From Syngnathus acus (taxonomy: Eukaryota > Chordata > Actinopteri > Syngnathiformes > Syngnathidae), in assembly GCF_901709675.1 (NCBI RefSeq), contig NC_051088.1, positions 11,635,693 to 11,699,692 of the forward strand: 64,000 bases of DNA, given 5' to 3'. Both the position numbers and the translations under genes were made by a program. Positions 1-21,233 of this stretch are shown here, piece after piece (the stretch's first letter is position 1; each line of letters starts with the position of its first letter). The notes below the pieces were generated by a model. That model saw only the letters and a program-made list of their open reading frames with translations, was not told the DNA's origin and searched no databases.

Positions 1-2699
1 TAGCAGCCACCTGAAGGAACGTTGCGGCCTGATTGATTTTGCTTCGCTAGTATTGATTGCGAGAAGTGTTTCTCAGCATGAAGGAACCGCCATAAAGAGC
101 CCGATGATAAAGTGCGGCCCGGTGGTGGTCCACTCCTGCAGAGGCGTGGGTGTAATCATTAATAGTGCAGCTAAAAAAGCTCCAGGTTGCTTCATTCTCA
201 CGCTGTCAGGGTAGATTGTGTCCGGCGGGAATAATATGCTTCGCTTCATTAGTCGTGTGTCTGAAGAGGAAGACCAACGGTGTTTTTTTTTTTCTTCACT
301 TCCTATTTGGCTTACTGTCCATGTCTAACTATTGCAGGATTATTAGCACTCTGTTCTTTCTTTGCAGCACTAAAGTTATTAGCTGCTTTTCAGCCTGTGT
401 GTTTCTATTTCTGTAGCCATTATGGCAAACGCTGCTTTGGCTTCCACATCTGATTGACGAGTGTGTGGAGGTGTGGTGGCACAATCGTTTCCTCATTAAC
501 CTTTTCACGCTGAACCAAACAGAGGCAGCGAGTGCAGAGACTGACGAGAAAAGTTTACTAGCTGAACAATCCTTTGAAATATGGCACTAACATCCTTCAC
601 GAGGCCAAAAACTTCATGATCGTAGTGTTTTCATGTCCTTTGCAAATGATTATTTTGTGTTATTTCTAAACATGATGCGAGGTCTGGAAATAATTCTGCA
701 GGTAATCCGATATTGTGGCATTTAAGTAATATTTTGCTTGAGGTTCACAAACAACTTGGACTGAAAGAAGAAATGTCACCTAAATCAGAAGTCAAGCAAA
801 ACAAACTTCGATGCATTTGGATTCATGACATCAGAAAGAAGTCCAGCAGTCAAGACAACTACCATTAAGGGAATATTCAAGATATTTGAACACTTGAAGA
901 TGAAATATAACTTGTCCACACAGAACGTCTTCCATTATCTGCAGCTACAACCATACACCAGCTTAGATCCTGAACTGACTTGGCCTTCCATGAGTACGAG
1001 CGAACAAAGTCCAATTTATTTCTGGATGCTTATTGACAGGTGAAAGTCTAAAATCAGGTCATCTTAAGTCTGGACTGAAATAGGAGTTGCTCGTCTGTGT
1101 TACGATTGCTGAACAGATGTAGGCCGATTTATGTCTGAACAGCCTTTCAACTACCACAAAAGCCTGGTATAGACTGACTAATATCACACCAGAAAGATGA
1201 CATTCTTTCAAATCTATCCTGTCTGAGTCATGTTTCAGAGGTTGGCTCATTTCTGCACTGTACCTGGCATTGCACCAAGGCGGAGTTCTTCTTGCTTGAC
1301 ATCTGTTCCACAATAAGCAGGATCACAGGCGTGCCACTGGATACTGAATCCTGCAAAATTCTATTTGTGCACAACTCAAATGTCTAAAGATTGCTTTACG
1401 TACATGAGATGGACCTTGACATGGACTCCCTTCCTATTGTTAATAGGTGGTCTTTGAGATGAGCAGCTGGGGGGGGGGGTGGAGTAGGCAAGGTATTGTC
1501 TCAGAAAACTGCTGCCTGTTTTTAAAAGGACTGGCAGCCATATTTAAATACCTGACATGATTGTTCGCATCACTTTCAAATGCTGACTGTATTTAATTTT
1601 TGTCTTGCATACACAATGCCGATTGTCCACTTATTTCGTCAGTCGTGTGGGTTTATAGATTAAACAGCCTACCTACTAAATGTACATTATGTAGCTGTAA
1701 TCCACAAGCAATCAATCTCCTTTCCTCTATGAATAAAACGGAAAAACAATCAGGAATGAACTCATCCTTGCCTCCAGGTTCCAGCTGCTTCTATTTGTCT
1801 TCAGCAGGGGGAAGATTTAGCTCAATAAACATTCTCGGAAAAAAAAAAGACAGAAAAAAGCAAATTCAATGTGCCCTAAAGCGGCTTCCTGCTATGTGTG
1901 CACTATTACATGGAGACTGGAGTCTTCTGAGAGCAGCACTCAGCTATGGTAGATAAATTAGAGTCAACGCAGTGCGTGGAAAAGAACACTGCTGCAAAAT
2001 GTGGGGAAGTGAATTCAGGCTTGAGCGAATGGGGAATGTTCCAGGTATTAGATGCTGAAATTTGATTATATGGAATCAAGAAACAGCATGGTTTGCCTGT
2101 TCTCCCTCAGGCTCCACGCATCTCGCTTGTCAGCGTCCTCGGCCCGTGTCCAAGTCTTTTGTGTGTGATTTAGACCGAGGCACAATGACCAGGTTACTTC
2201 ACGTGTCGGCCATTTTGACACCTCATCCCTCATCCCGGGAGCCTTCTTGGATTAGCATTCAAATAGACGATATTTCATTTGCATGTTTCCTCTCTGCCAA
2301 TTGGCACTGCCTCAACCATTGTTTTTCTTTCAATGGCAGTGCCATTCAATAACAACGCCACAAGAGTATTATTATTTGAATGCATATTTTTTCTGGGTAC
2401 TCCTGCTCTGTTGGGTTTATTGAAAACTATACATTCTTTAAATCAAGCGTCATTGCAATATTCACGATGTACAATAACAAAACACTTATTTTCCCTTTCT
2501 ACGTGTGTTAGCAAATACTGTTCCCCGATTGAGGGCCCCAAAAACTTTTTCAGCAATTTGAAGTTTCTGGAAGTGAATGGCAGTGTATGTTATGTGCAAA
2601 AATATTGACTTAATACAGTGTCTCTTTATGCGCTCTCACCCTCATCATTGCCATCTGCTCGCCCATATTGTGTTCCCGGACCCCACGGCTCGCCACCAG
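1..2699. other. Upstream or intronic DNA of syt6, no gene recognised
   Basis: Non-coding sequence before the first recognisable syt6 exon. Open frames here are short and show no family resemblance. Syt6-type genes have a small first exon for a cysteine-containing luminal N-terminus; I could not find it here, so this stretch is probably syt6 intron 1 with exon 1 outside the window. A poly-G run lies near 1471-1480. Confidence 0.5.
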
Positions 2700-8774
<6,075 letters not shown>

Positions 8775-11700
8775 GCAACGCCACCTGCGACCCCTGCGAC
8801 CCCCTGCAACCCAGATGGAGGGTGGTGAGAGGTTCCTCCTGCTGGTCCACTTCCTGTCTGTCTGATTATTCAGGAGAAACCCTGCTGTGGCTCCCGACCG
8901 CTCCCACCCTCAGCCACCCACCCCCTTCCTTTCAGTCGACAACCGAACTCCACCTTCCGCGAGCGTGGTTCCTAGAAAGCTGATCTGGGATCACGTCGGG
9001 TTAGGCCGTATTTTTGGATGTTCTGACTGCTCAATGCCCTTCCTTCATGGTTGGATATGTGCAGACTCAAATTAAGAGAAAGTGGTGGTGATCAGAGGAT
9101 ATTTCTCAAAGCGAAGCAAGATGTCTGAGGAGACGTGCGCCGCTTTTCAAAACGTCCTGGTGCTTCATTTATTTACGTCGAAACATTATCGAGCTTCATT
9201 AAGGTGTCAAAATTGAGTTTCCAGTTGCATAGTCATGCACTGTGATGCTCATTTGGTTCCACTCGGGGCGAAATCACTAACAAGCTGTCAAAACAGAATG
9301 ATGAGGAAAAAAAAATAAAAGTATAGTATAAGTAAAGTACAAGTGTAAAAAGTTGTTCTTTAGAGCTAGAAAACAAGGAAATAACAAAAGCAATTCATAT
9401 TTGCCGTTTACTCAAATAGTGGTTGATGCCCTCCCTCAAAGAGAGGCCTCCCTTGACACATTAGAAAACAAAAAAGCACTGAGGGCCCAAATTAAAAAAA
9501 AAAAAAAAAGACTAGATTTTGACTAGCTAAAAGAAGGTCTAAGTTGCGGCGTAGGTGGTGTTAAGCAAATTTGTTGAGTTTGATTTTGACAAATGTGCAT
9601 AGTTAGACGGTACTTTGCACTCTGCTTGCACGAGGCAAGTAAATAGGGCCCTTAAAAGCACTTAAACATTTTGACGATTCATCACAATTTACGTGTTACA
9701 CAATGTTGAGGCAACTCTGATTTGCGTTGGACTCGGACTTGTATCTGGGGGCAACATGACTTAGTATTTTTTCCGGCAAATCTGTTTCGATGTTTCGCTG
9801 CACTTCTCCATAATATTTAGTTCTTTCCATTTATTCCGTTTTAAAGCCCAGTTTCACTTGATAAATATTCCACCGCCCTATTGTAAAATATCAACCCAAA
9901 ATGCTTCCACACAAATAAAGCGACAGCATTTTTTTCCAAATGTAAAAAATTCTCCTTCCAGCTCAAGTTAAAAAAAATAAGCATCACTGACCACTATTTG
10001 TGTAAATGCCGTGAATGTAGCACAACTTGATGTTTTTGTTGCCACCTCAGTCTCCTTTTGTTGTAGAGAAGTGTATGTATAATTTTGAGCATAAAATTGT
10101 GTACAGACATTTTTTTGTCGTGATTGTTTGCCTTCTTTCAACCCAGACAAGATGTGAAGCTAGATGTAGCCTAGCAAGTGGTGACAATTAGAGAAAAAAA
10201 AAATCACTGCCTCTATGTTTACTGCGTTATGAAACATTGCGTTGGTTCTCCTGTGGAAAACGTGATCGTGTCACTCAGATGCTGATGCTGTTCAGTTGAA
10301 TCCCCTTTTTGAATTTGTTACGTCTGTTGTTGTTTAAACTATCATGAAATTTAATGATGAAACATTTTTTGTTATGATTTTAATTTTGTAGATAAAGTAA
10401 ATATTTTGTAACAAGAGGAAACTCCCATTTCAGACGCTGTGAGTGGGAAAAGTGTCCCCGTTTGAAAATTAAATGTGTCATACGCAATTATTTTATCAAG
10501 GTTGTGATTTAAAAGCAGAAAGGATTTTACAATGCTTACTCCAAAACAAACAGGAGGCAGTGTTATTATATCTTTGTCAAAAAAAGAACGTGTCTAAATC
10601 CCTCTTTGCATTTTGGATAATATTGAACAAAAACATACTATTTAAATAATTTTGGCTCACCCTTGGACAATAACAAATACCAGCAATGGTTATGGAAATG
10701 CTAACTTGCATAAAAATAGTAACACAGCAGTAGTAAAACTTGCTTATCAATGAATCATCTCTTTTTTTTAATGAATTCAGTTTGTTATTTTTAGTTTTAA
10801 AGACATTTTGAAATATCATTCCATATTGTACCATTTGTTTTGTAACCATGATGGTGGTAACATTAGGTTGTTGAGAAAGCGTTGATAGAAATTACTTAAA
10901 AAAAAATATTGGCACTCAAAATTCCAGTGGTGACCAAATGGAAGTTAAATATAAATCTTGCTTTTACTGTACCCAAATTGATAAAAAAAAAAAAAAAAAG
11001 AGAGACAAAAGTTTTATCCACAATGGACTATTCACAAATGAATCACGAACTTGATGCTATATCAGGGTTGACAAAAAAACGTGTTCATGATTGTTGTCCA
11101 ATTATAAAATTGTGAAAGCAACTTGGAAGTCTCTTGGTTGAACATCCAACCTGGCAAGACATTCAGTGGCAGCAAGTCAGATCTTTCACAACTGATTTAT
11201 GCTTAACCTCTGCCCCATGTAGCCCAAAAAACAAAACCTTAAAAAAAAAAAAAGACAATACTTTCAATGGTGAAGTGAAAATCCTCCCACAATGGAGGAC
11301 AGTGCATCAGTGTGTCATATATCACAGTTTTTCTAAAGGGGCTTCAGGATATGTACACATGTTTCTGCCAGGATCTGTTTTAGTCATTTGCTTTTTTTTT
11401 TTTCGTGTCAGTAACGTATGTTTTTTGTGTCATTGGCTCCTGTTTGTGCTTGACATCACCTCTCATGATATCATTGACACGTCTAAATTTGACCTTAGTC
11501 TCTTTAATTGGCCCTGGTCCTCCCTCCACATCTTGAAGTTCTTATATAGTTTCAGGAGCTTTCATAGTTTTTGTCAGGTTTTAATTTTCCCCCATGGACC
11601 GGTAGAATTGCATGCCTCTATGTATCCGGTATTCTCCCCTTTTTTTTAATTTTTTTTTTTAACCCGACTTGCTCCTTGCATGAGTTCTTATGACACAACA

Positions 11701-12512
11701 GGAAAGAAAAGAATAACAAGGATGTACTGATGCCACTTTTTTAGAGCGTGTATCAAATCTTGATGACTTGCCAATAACCAGTATGTCTTTGAAATCGATG
11801 GATGAAATAGACCGACAGAGTTTAGGATTTTATCTCACTAATTTTGTTCAGGTACTGCATTCCGTACATCATTCGGACCTTCATTTCCTTGAAATTTTAG
11901 TTCCAATCTGAGTTGTTCTGAACTGTTGCCGTTTTGAGTGTTTCCTGTACTTATCTGATGGTTTGTAACCCTCTGCACTTTAGTGTTAGTGTTACCACCT
12001 TCCTCAAAAATGATTTTTCTCACCTTTAATGACATTGATTTTTTTTTTTTTAACGGGTATTTTGTATAATAGTGACAAGTGAGAAAATATTCTGTTGATG
12101 AAATGAACACTTACTGTAATTATAGGTGTTTGTTATAAATTTACCGGTGAAATCATTGGCATTATATTGATCCCCACTTGTCACTGTCAGCCCTCTTCAT
12201 TGTTTTCCTTCCATGGGGTGTGATGTGTTTTGGTTCTGTGACAAAATCTGCCTTTTGATTAAAGAATTTATGCAAAGTGGGCTGTTGTTTGCGTTTGCCG
12301 TAATAATGTCGGCAGCCTAACGAGCCAGCGCGATCGACATCGGATCCACACTGACTTGCACAGCAGGGACGTTTTACAACATCTAATTAGACCATTGCCA
12401 AGTTGTGGTACATTACAGTATTGATACTTGTGATACAGTTGAAAATGGGAGATATGTTTGAAACACTAAACTAAAAAAAAAAATCAAAGATAAATTAGAA
12501 TTGTCTATGCTG
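8775..12512. other. syt6 3'UTR and convergent intergenic DNA
   Basis: No coding sequence recognised. The 5' part is presumably syt6 3'UTR. AATAAA-type signals occur near 9313 and 9913, and an ATTAAA near 12258, so the cleavage site cannot be fixed. The right part should hold the 3'UTR of olfml3 on the other strand. AT-rich with several A/T homopolymers. Confidence 0.5.
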
Positions 12513-15508
12513 TCAAAGCAGCAATTTCCTTTTGGTTGTCAGTCTGTAGAGGATTTGGTAACCGTCGTCCCAGCTGTAGATCTGTTTCTCCTCGGCGTTG
12601 TACTTGAGACTGGCATGTGCTCCATATCGTCGGGGGAAATAAAAGAGGGGTGCCTCCTCACTGACCACCTTGTCATTGACATCAAAGACACACTGGACCC
12701 GGGAGCGACTGGCCTGCCGAGTGTTGTAAACAACGTAGACGACGCCACAGACAATGAAAGCCGCCTCTGAATTCTCTCTCGGGCAGCGGGTGTCCCAGAT
12801 TTGTTCGATGTCCAGCGAGACGGGATCCATTTTTGCGAGGCTGATGCTCAGTTCGGTTTCACCGCCGGCATAAAGAAGCCAGAGGCCTTGCTCGTCCACT
12901 GCGAGATCTGCTCGCGTCTCAGGGTTGAGGCTGTAGACAGCAGCTTGGCTCTCCGCGGGGAAAATGGCGACATCTGTGAGCTCGCCAGCAAGGATGTCAT
13001 ATCTGACTACATTTATGTCTTCCCCTTCCTGGATGTAATACAAATAACCGTTGTAAACAGCGACTCCGCCGCCCATCCAGTTGGACGGCAGCCTGAGCGG
13101 CTGACTGAGGGCGACAGAGGAAGAGCCCTGAAGAAACTCCCTGACGGACTCAAACTGGTAGATGGTGTCTCCCGCTGTCCCGTTGAACACGTAGACTTTG
13201 GAGGACCGGGGGTCTCTGAGCCACACACCTTTAGACCCGCCCAGCCGCTTCAGGATCTTACCCGAGCGGATGGTAGAGATGATTTCTACGCAGTCTATGC
13301 AGACACAAAATGCAAAAAGTTGGCGGCTGCTTGTACATTCATGTTATTTATTTTATTTATTTATTATTTTAACCTTAGACTGCCATAATGCATAACCCAG
13401 TTAGGCCACAAATGGTTTTCAAAGCAAAAAAAAAACATCTCTGAAAGTTTGTGAACCGAGCTGTAATCCCCTCATGGAGACAACAACTACAGTAGATGGA
13501 GCAAAACCTTGAGGGAGCCACATAACGGATGAGAGGAACTTAAAAGCAGCATGGAATAAAAGGCTCCTCAGACATGACCTGGAGGCAAAGAAGCATCAAG
13601 CTCTCCAACCAAGGAAATTAGGTTCATCTCAGGGTCACCTCACAATGTGCACAACGTCTCTAATGAGCTCTGCTGTGCTGTTGGCTTCTGGGAGAAAGCG
13701 CAAAGTCTAATTCTAAACTCTATGACTGGCATCTTGCTTGCGCTGAATTTGTGCGAGACATTAAGGAAATTGTTCATTTTGCCTAAATACTGCCAAAGGA
13801 GATTTGCAATCAGACATCATCATTCGGAGCCAATTAAAACATTTCACTTCACGTTCCAGTGAAATTAATATTGATGTGATTGAGTAAATCAAAACATTTT
13901 CGCTCCGTGTGTTTGCTCTGTAAACGACTCTACTGAGTCTTGGAATTGGGAGTCATAAACGTAAATGTTGTTTGGGCAATTTCCAGATCATATTTTCCCC
14001 TAGAAAGCCATGTCTGATTATCATCGACCAGTTTTATTCCTCAACAAGTCGAAATGCTTTTGGAAACAATTTTGAGTCCACGAGGTTCGTGTCTCACCGG
14101 TCACTCTGGAGGGCAGCTCTTCCCAAACGTCGTTATCCTCTTCTCGGCTCTCCTCTTGGCTCCACACTCCCTGCTCCACCACCCGGTCGGCACGTTTGGC
14201 ACAAGCCCGTGGGGACGTCCGGCTCCCCACAACATCCACGTCTCGTTCCACCCGGTTCAGTCGGAGCGCCGCTTCCTCCACGTCTGTGGAGAGCGAACTG
14301 TGGGCCTTCTTCAGAGCGTCCATAGTCTTCTGGGACTGTTTGTGTAAATCCTGAAGTTGCATGTGGTATTGACGCGATTGGTCTTGCCACAAATGCATGC
14401 GATCCTAAAAACATGCAGACACTTTTTACTTCTCACAGCATTCATGCTTTTTTCTTATTTCTGCTTTTATTTCCAGTAGACTAGATTATCAAAACGGATT
14501 TCTGACTGGACTCCCTCAGAAGAGCATCAAACAGCTGCAGATCTTTCGGAGCGCCGCAAGTGAGTAGAGATCAGAACACTCAATAACTGTCTCAATAAAG
14601 GACTCAACAAGTACAACGTGAAAACAAACACATGCCCCACTGTGATGTCATGCAAAGGATTTGGAATTTATGATGTACTAGTTTTCCTCCAGGTACTGTT
14701 CTTACTGTGCACCACGCTGTTTATTTTGGAGTCAGGAGTTGGGAAAATTGTTATTTATAAAACTTATCTTCAGGTTGAACATTCACACAATTCGCCCGAC
14801 CTGCACTGATCAGATTAACGCCCGAGCGAGAAGGATTCATATAGCTGTATTATTTATTTATCTCGTTCAAATTTCATGCCGATAGCAGTTTCAAGATTGT
14901 CAATTACGCTTTTGCAGCCTCTGTGACGACTGGTTATGACAAAAATCTGTCTCTCGGAAAGGCATAACCACGAAGAAAAACAACACATTAATTCAAGTGA
15001 ATGATTTCACTTGAGAGGACGATTCCACGTGGAAAGCAAACATAATAAAGCAATCCTCTTGTTAGTCATTACCCCATCTGCTCCCTCAGTGCCAATATTT
15101 GGCTCTTCAAAAGATGCTTTTGGATGAGACCCAGGAGAGCAAGTTGCTGTTGATGTCTCGTGTATGCTGGTGTTGTTTCTTTTTTGAAATTGGCAGCTAC
15201 CAGCTTGGCAAGTTTATTGTTCTCACTTGTTTCTGCTTGGCTGCGTGACTATTTGGACAACCTTTCGTGAATGCAATGGAGACATTTTAGTTTATCCTTA
15301 TTGTGTACAAGATGCAATAACTTTATAAACGGAGGAAGGGAGCAAACATAATGTCACATGCAGCTAAGGATATGCCACTGGAAATGTATCCGATTACCTC
15401 AATAGCCAACAATCTGTTGTCCAGATAGTCCATCAGGGCCTGGTAGTAGAACTGAGCTCCACACAGCATCCAGGTTGTGGAAAATAGCAGGATGAGCACG
15501 AGCTTCAT
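12513..15508 (-). CDS. olfml3: Olfactomedin-like protein 3, complete (399 aa)
   Basis: Secreted extracellular-matrix glycoprotein; OLFML3 is known as a matrix scaffold that promotes BMP1 cleavage of chordin. Exons on the minus strand: 15508-15398, 14404-14098, 13294-12513, with phases 0 and 1 matching and consensus splice sites. The total is 1200 nt, 399 aa against about 406 in human. Residues 1-19 are a signal peptide (MKLVLILLFSTTWMLCGAQ). Exons 1-2 encode a coiled-coil region. Exon 3 is the olfactomedin domain, with ILKRLGGSKGVWLRDP, WDTRCPRENSEAAF, VYVVYNTRQASRSRVQC and the closing YAHASLK-like block seen here as YGAHASLKYN...YSWDDGYQI. OLFML1 was considered, but the CPRENSEAAF and YNTRQASR blocks and the position beside syt6, as on human 1p13, favour OLFML3. 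Confidence 0.92.
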
Positions 15509-18500
15509 TGGGATCGCTATTGTGAGATGAGCGTCACTTTTCGGGGTTCAGAACTTTCTCAAAGGTACACCGAGTAAGCGCTAGGTGTTTAAGACGGAGA
15601 CTTTCCACTTCCTTTTGCACTCTCTCTCTCTGCTGGAATGTTTTCTCTCAGGGAGGAGCCTGATGGAGGAGGCCTGCTCGCTATACCTCCCAAAGTCAAC
15701 TGGGCCACTGTGCACAACCGTTTTCACCTCTTTGCAGTCATTGTTAATCTTTTTATGAACGTAAAATAGTCTAAAACTTCTTTTATTGTATTTACGTTTG
15801 GAAGTGATACGCAACATAGAAGTTAGCATTCTTTGTAATCAAGCACTATTTTTTTAAGGGAGAGGCATCTAAATTGGATTAAAGAGCAACTTGCAACTTC
15901 TTTGTTTGCAATAATTAAGAATTTACCAAACTTCGGCCTTCTTCATTTTCTTAAAGAATTTGATCACATCCTCTTTTAGTTTTGAGCAGTTACTTCCTTT
16001 AGTCTTAAAATTCTTTCGCTAATGGGTTTAATTATAACATTAATTTGGCCAATCTAAGGCAATAAGCAGAGTTTCAACATACAACATTGCCATATATAAT
16101 AAATTGATGAAAACAGTCAAGAAACAAGAAAAAAAAATCGTGTTTCTTTTTTTTCCATTTCAAGAGAACGCATCCCACAATGTTAAAATGCAAAAAAAAG
16201 AAAAGAAAAATAGGGAGCTACACCTTTATCAGTGCAGTTCTGTCATTAAAACACTTAAATGCTAAATTTAGATGCTCTTGTCGGCTTAACTTGAACATGT
16301 CTTATGTCCACCTTTAACACTGTAACAGTATGCAAAGTTAAAAAAAAAAAATCTGATTTCAGAGTAATTTATTTAAGTCCCTAATGATGTCACTGCACAC
16401 TGGATCGTTAGTTACGATGATGGTTCTCTCTATCTTTTTTTTTTTTTTTACTGCGGGGCTTAACCCCAATTAGTATTTTTTAAGGCTCACAGCCAGAGCG
16501 AGTGTTGTCATAGCAACAAAAGAACCTTCTGTAGAACTTGCCACTAACAATTTAATTTATAGTGAAGCTCGTGTGCCAGCAGAGAGCGCTAAGACGCCAG
16601 GGGCATATAGGAAAAATAAATACTTGTATTACAAATCGCCTGCAAATAATCCATGCACAAAATGCAGAAATATACTTGTTGTGCAAATTATACTTTCCCT
16701 GAGACAAATCTAAGAGTGTCTATTAAATATTTATTTTGAACCCACAACCAAATCTGTCCATAAAATGCAATAAAATGTTTTTTGTTTTTTTTCCCTGTTG
16801 TCCCTCCCTCTCGATGACCAACTTTCATCTCAAATATAACATATAAAAATAGTTTTTAAATGAACATTTTTGGTGTGACTTTGTTTACATGCTTTCTTTT
16901 AACTACCAATTTTGGCCAAATTATTCTATCTGAGTAACTTTAATCTCCTACTTCTGCTGCTTCACGCTTCTTTATTGCCTCTATCCTTTGCCCATCAGAA
17001 CACCTTATTGAACCAAAATGGGAAAGACATTGGCAATAAGAGCAACCGACTGAAGACGATATAGCTGGTAAAACCTCCTGATTTGATTCTAATCCTGATT
17101 TATGCTCGAAAAGTAAGCATGATGACCGCCTTTGAGGACTTTGACTTGAAAAAGATGACGCCCCAGATAATGATAATGACATTGACACGGCTCAACATAG
17201 TGAGCAAGAAATAGGGGCGGAGAGAGGACGTGAGAGGGGAGTAAAAACAAGAGCTACACTTGGATCTTCCTCTGTTTCAAGCGTTCAAGGTCACACACTG
17301 CTGTAATGCCAAAAGTATTCTTGCACCTGCCTTGACTCTGATATGAACTGAAGTAACATCCCATTCTTAATGTATATTGTTTAAATTGCCGCAATAACAA
17401 CTTCATCCCTTCTGGGAAGAAGGTACACAACTTTTAAAAGTGTGTTTATGGGAATTATTATTATTGTTATTATTTTTCCCGGAGCACATTTGTGAGGTCG
17501 CTACTCTTAGTCTCTGGTGTAATTCATCCCAAGTGTTATATCAGGTTGACGCAGTGATGGCTAGTAAAGTTCATCCACACCAAGCACTCTCATCCATGAC
17601 GTTATGGACTTTGCTTTGTAAACTGTTGAAACAATCCATCGTCAAACTGTTCTTACAGGTAAGAGCATTGGCCATTTAGTGTCAGTGAAAAGAACTCTGA
17701 ATGCGAGAGCATACCAAAAGATTTATTTATGCTGCAAAGCTGGAGGCCCAAGGGCAGCGGTGTGGTGGCCATTGGGAATTCCCAATTCTCGAATGGCCAG
17801 TCCATTTCAAGGCCGGTCAAACATATGGTTGTGTGCGTGCGTGTGTGTATATAAACACCCAATTTTGCTATCTATATTCCACAAAATTGGATCATTTTGG
17901 GCGGCAGCTCTAATAATTTCTCAGCACACTGGTGGGCCGCAGCCTCCATTGCTTTCGAATGATGCCTTGCACATTGTTTCACAATTGAACCACCAGATGG
18001 AAGCATCATACCAGTGTCAACGTGTGTGTATGTCCTCTGATAAATAACAATTAGTAAAGATTTGTCAAGCAAATGATAAAACTTAAGAAAACCTAAAAAT
18101 CTGTGTATGACATTTACTTTTTAAACATGATTATTACATGTTGTTTTTAAGCAACGGAAAAGTCTATCTACAAGGGGTTAGTTTAGACTTACTACAGCAG
18201 CTACATGACCCAAACGTATACAAAAGTCAGAACTTCTGTAGTTTAGTCAAACTTTAAGTAGGTTTTTGTATGAAATGCATTTGTAGCTTAAAAAAAAATA
18301 TATTGAGTGTGTCCCCTTTTGCCACGGGACGATTTTTAATCTATTCATAGAGCAAAGACTGCCTATGTGGGGATAGCTGAAAAGAAATATATTGTGATGT
18401 CACGCAAAGGAGAGGTAGGAAAAAAAACATGACCTCAAAAAGATGCAAGCCTGTCGGTGGAAGGTCATCAAAGCTGCAGCTCAGTGCCAGCCCACATGAG

Positions 18501-19014
18501 CATTCAGACCCAGAGAACATGAAGATCATAAAGCTTTTAGGCCCTCCTAAATGGTTTTAATACACCCAAGGCGCCAGGTCACTTGACCCGGCGAGAGCCC
18601 TGCTGCTTGCAGGCTTTCTGCTTGACTGAATAGACTTTTCGGCCCCTGTCGGTCCAGGTGATAGTCAAGAAATGCCGAGTCAACCTACTAATGACTGCAA
18701 TACTGAAACTGTTTCTCAGTCCAATGTAGCCTGCGTGTCACATTTGAACACCTCCCTTGGTTTCTTTGCGTCTTGATAAAAATGACGGAGTCTGCTCCAA
18801 TATAATACTTGTATATTTTTCAAGCTTATCAACCTCATTAAATGTACGTGTTGAATAGTCTTACTCAAATATATCAGATCGTAATGCTTTGGAATCGATT
18901 CACAAATCAAAATAACACATTCACAAATCAATATATACTTGACTCTATTGAGCGCGAACGTTTATTATATCGTAGATAGGAACACATCCAGTAGTTGTAA
19001 GTAATATAACATTT

Positions 19015-19034
19015 TACTGCCCCCTGGTGGCCAA
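19015..19034 (-). promoter_or_regulatory. Candidate CTCF site
   Basis: The minus strand reads TGGCCACCAGGGGGCAGTA, almost identical to the vertebrate CTCF core. It lies in the gene desert between olfml3 and c1qtnf12. Binding is an inference from the motif only. Confidence 0.55.
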
Positions 19035-21233
19035 TGCGGGATAAACCAGGAGCAGCACAATGCCGATTGAATGAAAGCAGAATGTTGGACAAACCTTTTA
19101 GTTCTTTGTGTTCAATTTATGTTATTGCAACGTCTTTTTTGTTCTTTCCATATGCTTTGTAAAATTCAAATATATTGCGATACTCTTTAGTACACTCTTC
19201 CAATTAAAACAGACAGAGTATCAATATTTTTTTAATCAAGATTTAAAATGTTGCCATGTTGGGAAGTTTGCGTTCCTATCTGGCTTCCTAGTAGGCTTAG
19301 GGTTAGGCACAAAAAATTGTGCCCCCCCCCCCTCCCTTCATCATTGTGGTTTTAAAGGTACCTGAAATCTTATTGCAAGGCCATTGTGATGCAATGGCAG
19401 CTTTGGTTGATTTATTTGAGGTTTTATTGGAGACACATGATAATTACAGAGAATGGCATGCATTCATACTTTCACTCATCCAGACACGGAGCAAGCCGCT
19501 GAACATGTCATCACTTTGTTAAAGAAATATGCAGAGTTTACATTGTGAGCCAGTCTTAGGTGCCAATCAGGGCTGAGGCATGACGCCAGCACGACAAGCT
19601 CAAGTGGAACATCAGCGGCTCCCGACATGGGAAATACGTGGCAGCGAGCGACACGTTTTGGAAAGTGTCTCACAGGTGGGCCCCCTGCGTTTACACATTT
19701 ATGTTCACTTCATACTTTGGCAGGCGTCACGCTGCAGGCATGTCTCTGCAGTGAGTCACGCTGAGAAACGTGCCTTGTGCCAGGGGAGCGGGCGGGGGCA
19801 AGACTCTCGGCGTGACGCAGGGAAGCGTGATGTGACATGCTTGCTGCAATCGAGCACATGGCCGTTGGTCATGTCTTAATGATTGCTTGGTGAGATCATG
19901 GTATGCACACACAAAAGCACAGGTTAAGTTAACCCACATCCCAATATTGTCAACATACAAATAGACATGTGCAAACATTGCTGACATTACACAAAGGCCA
20001 CATTTGATTTTTAAAACATATGAGCAAGGTAAAAAATTGTTTTAAAATAGTCTATCCCAAAACATTTTCTAAAAGGTATAATAATATCTGTTGGAAACAC
20101 TATCACGCAGGGCAGTATTGCAAAATAAAAACTTCCACAGCCCTGCAGGTGCGATCATGCCAAAGCCACAAGGTAAGCAGAGCTGCATTGAGTTTTGCTG
20201 GCTACTGTTGTCTAACAAGTGCTAAAATGGTGGCAGGGGATTTTTTTTTTTTTGTATGTCGATGTGTGCTTGTGTTGCTCAAGTGAAAATACTTTTATTG
20301 TCTTTACGGGCACTTCTTAACTCGAGGCTCTGCTTCTGCAAGGAGAAGATGCTTGTTTGCCTGTTCAGTTCAGTGCCACCCATGGTTGTCATGGTAACAC
20401 CATATGTACTTGTCCTTCTCCTAGCAGCGTATGGAAGGTGGCACTCAAACGGGCTAATTTCATTTAGCAAACGACACCTGAGAACTGTTTCAAGTTTTTT
20501 CTTCTATTGTTTGCTGTTGTTCACGTCATATTTTTACAATCCAGATTTGTCAGGCAATACAATGCTGTGTACTTCTATTGAAGCATACTGGGTGTGTATA
20601 TTGCCTTTGATTCCAGGCCAAAGCCGTGATCCAAATGCGCTATTAATAACATGTGTTTGTTCATGAAGCGCAGCGTCTTGTCCAAGATAAAGCAGGGATA
20701 TGAGGAGAGAGGCCAACCGAGGAGGAAAGGGAGAACGAAAAGGACGTGTCGGGGTAAGAGAGCGAAGGCGTTCCTAGACAGACTGTCTGGCTCTAGCGGG
20801 GTCTCCAAGCACTCGACGTCATGTGATTCCAGGGTCAAAGGTTATCCCCAAAGATGGATATCGGGCCGACAGGGAGTCTTTTTTTTTTTTTTTTTTTTAC
20901 AGCCTGTGCCTGGAAATTTGGTTCACAAATCAGTCTCAGTTGCTTTAATAAAATTGTTTTTATGACCTGTCTAGATATCAGAGAAGAGGAAGTGGGTGAA
21001 GAGTCACTTTTAAAACTGGGGATGGGATTTTTATTTGTGATATGGAAGTCTCTTCCTGATACTTCAAGCACAATGTAATGAGATCCAGTACAATTAAACA
21101 TTCTGCCTTTACAAACATTAAGGCTTAGTTTGGACTGAGACTCAGTAAGATGGATCTTCTTCCTGGTCAATGGCTTTGCTTTTTATGTCGTATAAGACAG
21201 TGAGTGGCCTGGTGCAAGTGGAACTAGTCAGTG

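Noticed and set aside
12513-15508. Identity as olfactomedin-like 1
   Set aside because: The C-terminal KRKL is OLFML1-like, but the central blocks CPRENSEAAF and VYNTRQASR and the synteny point to OLFML3.
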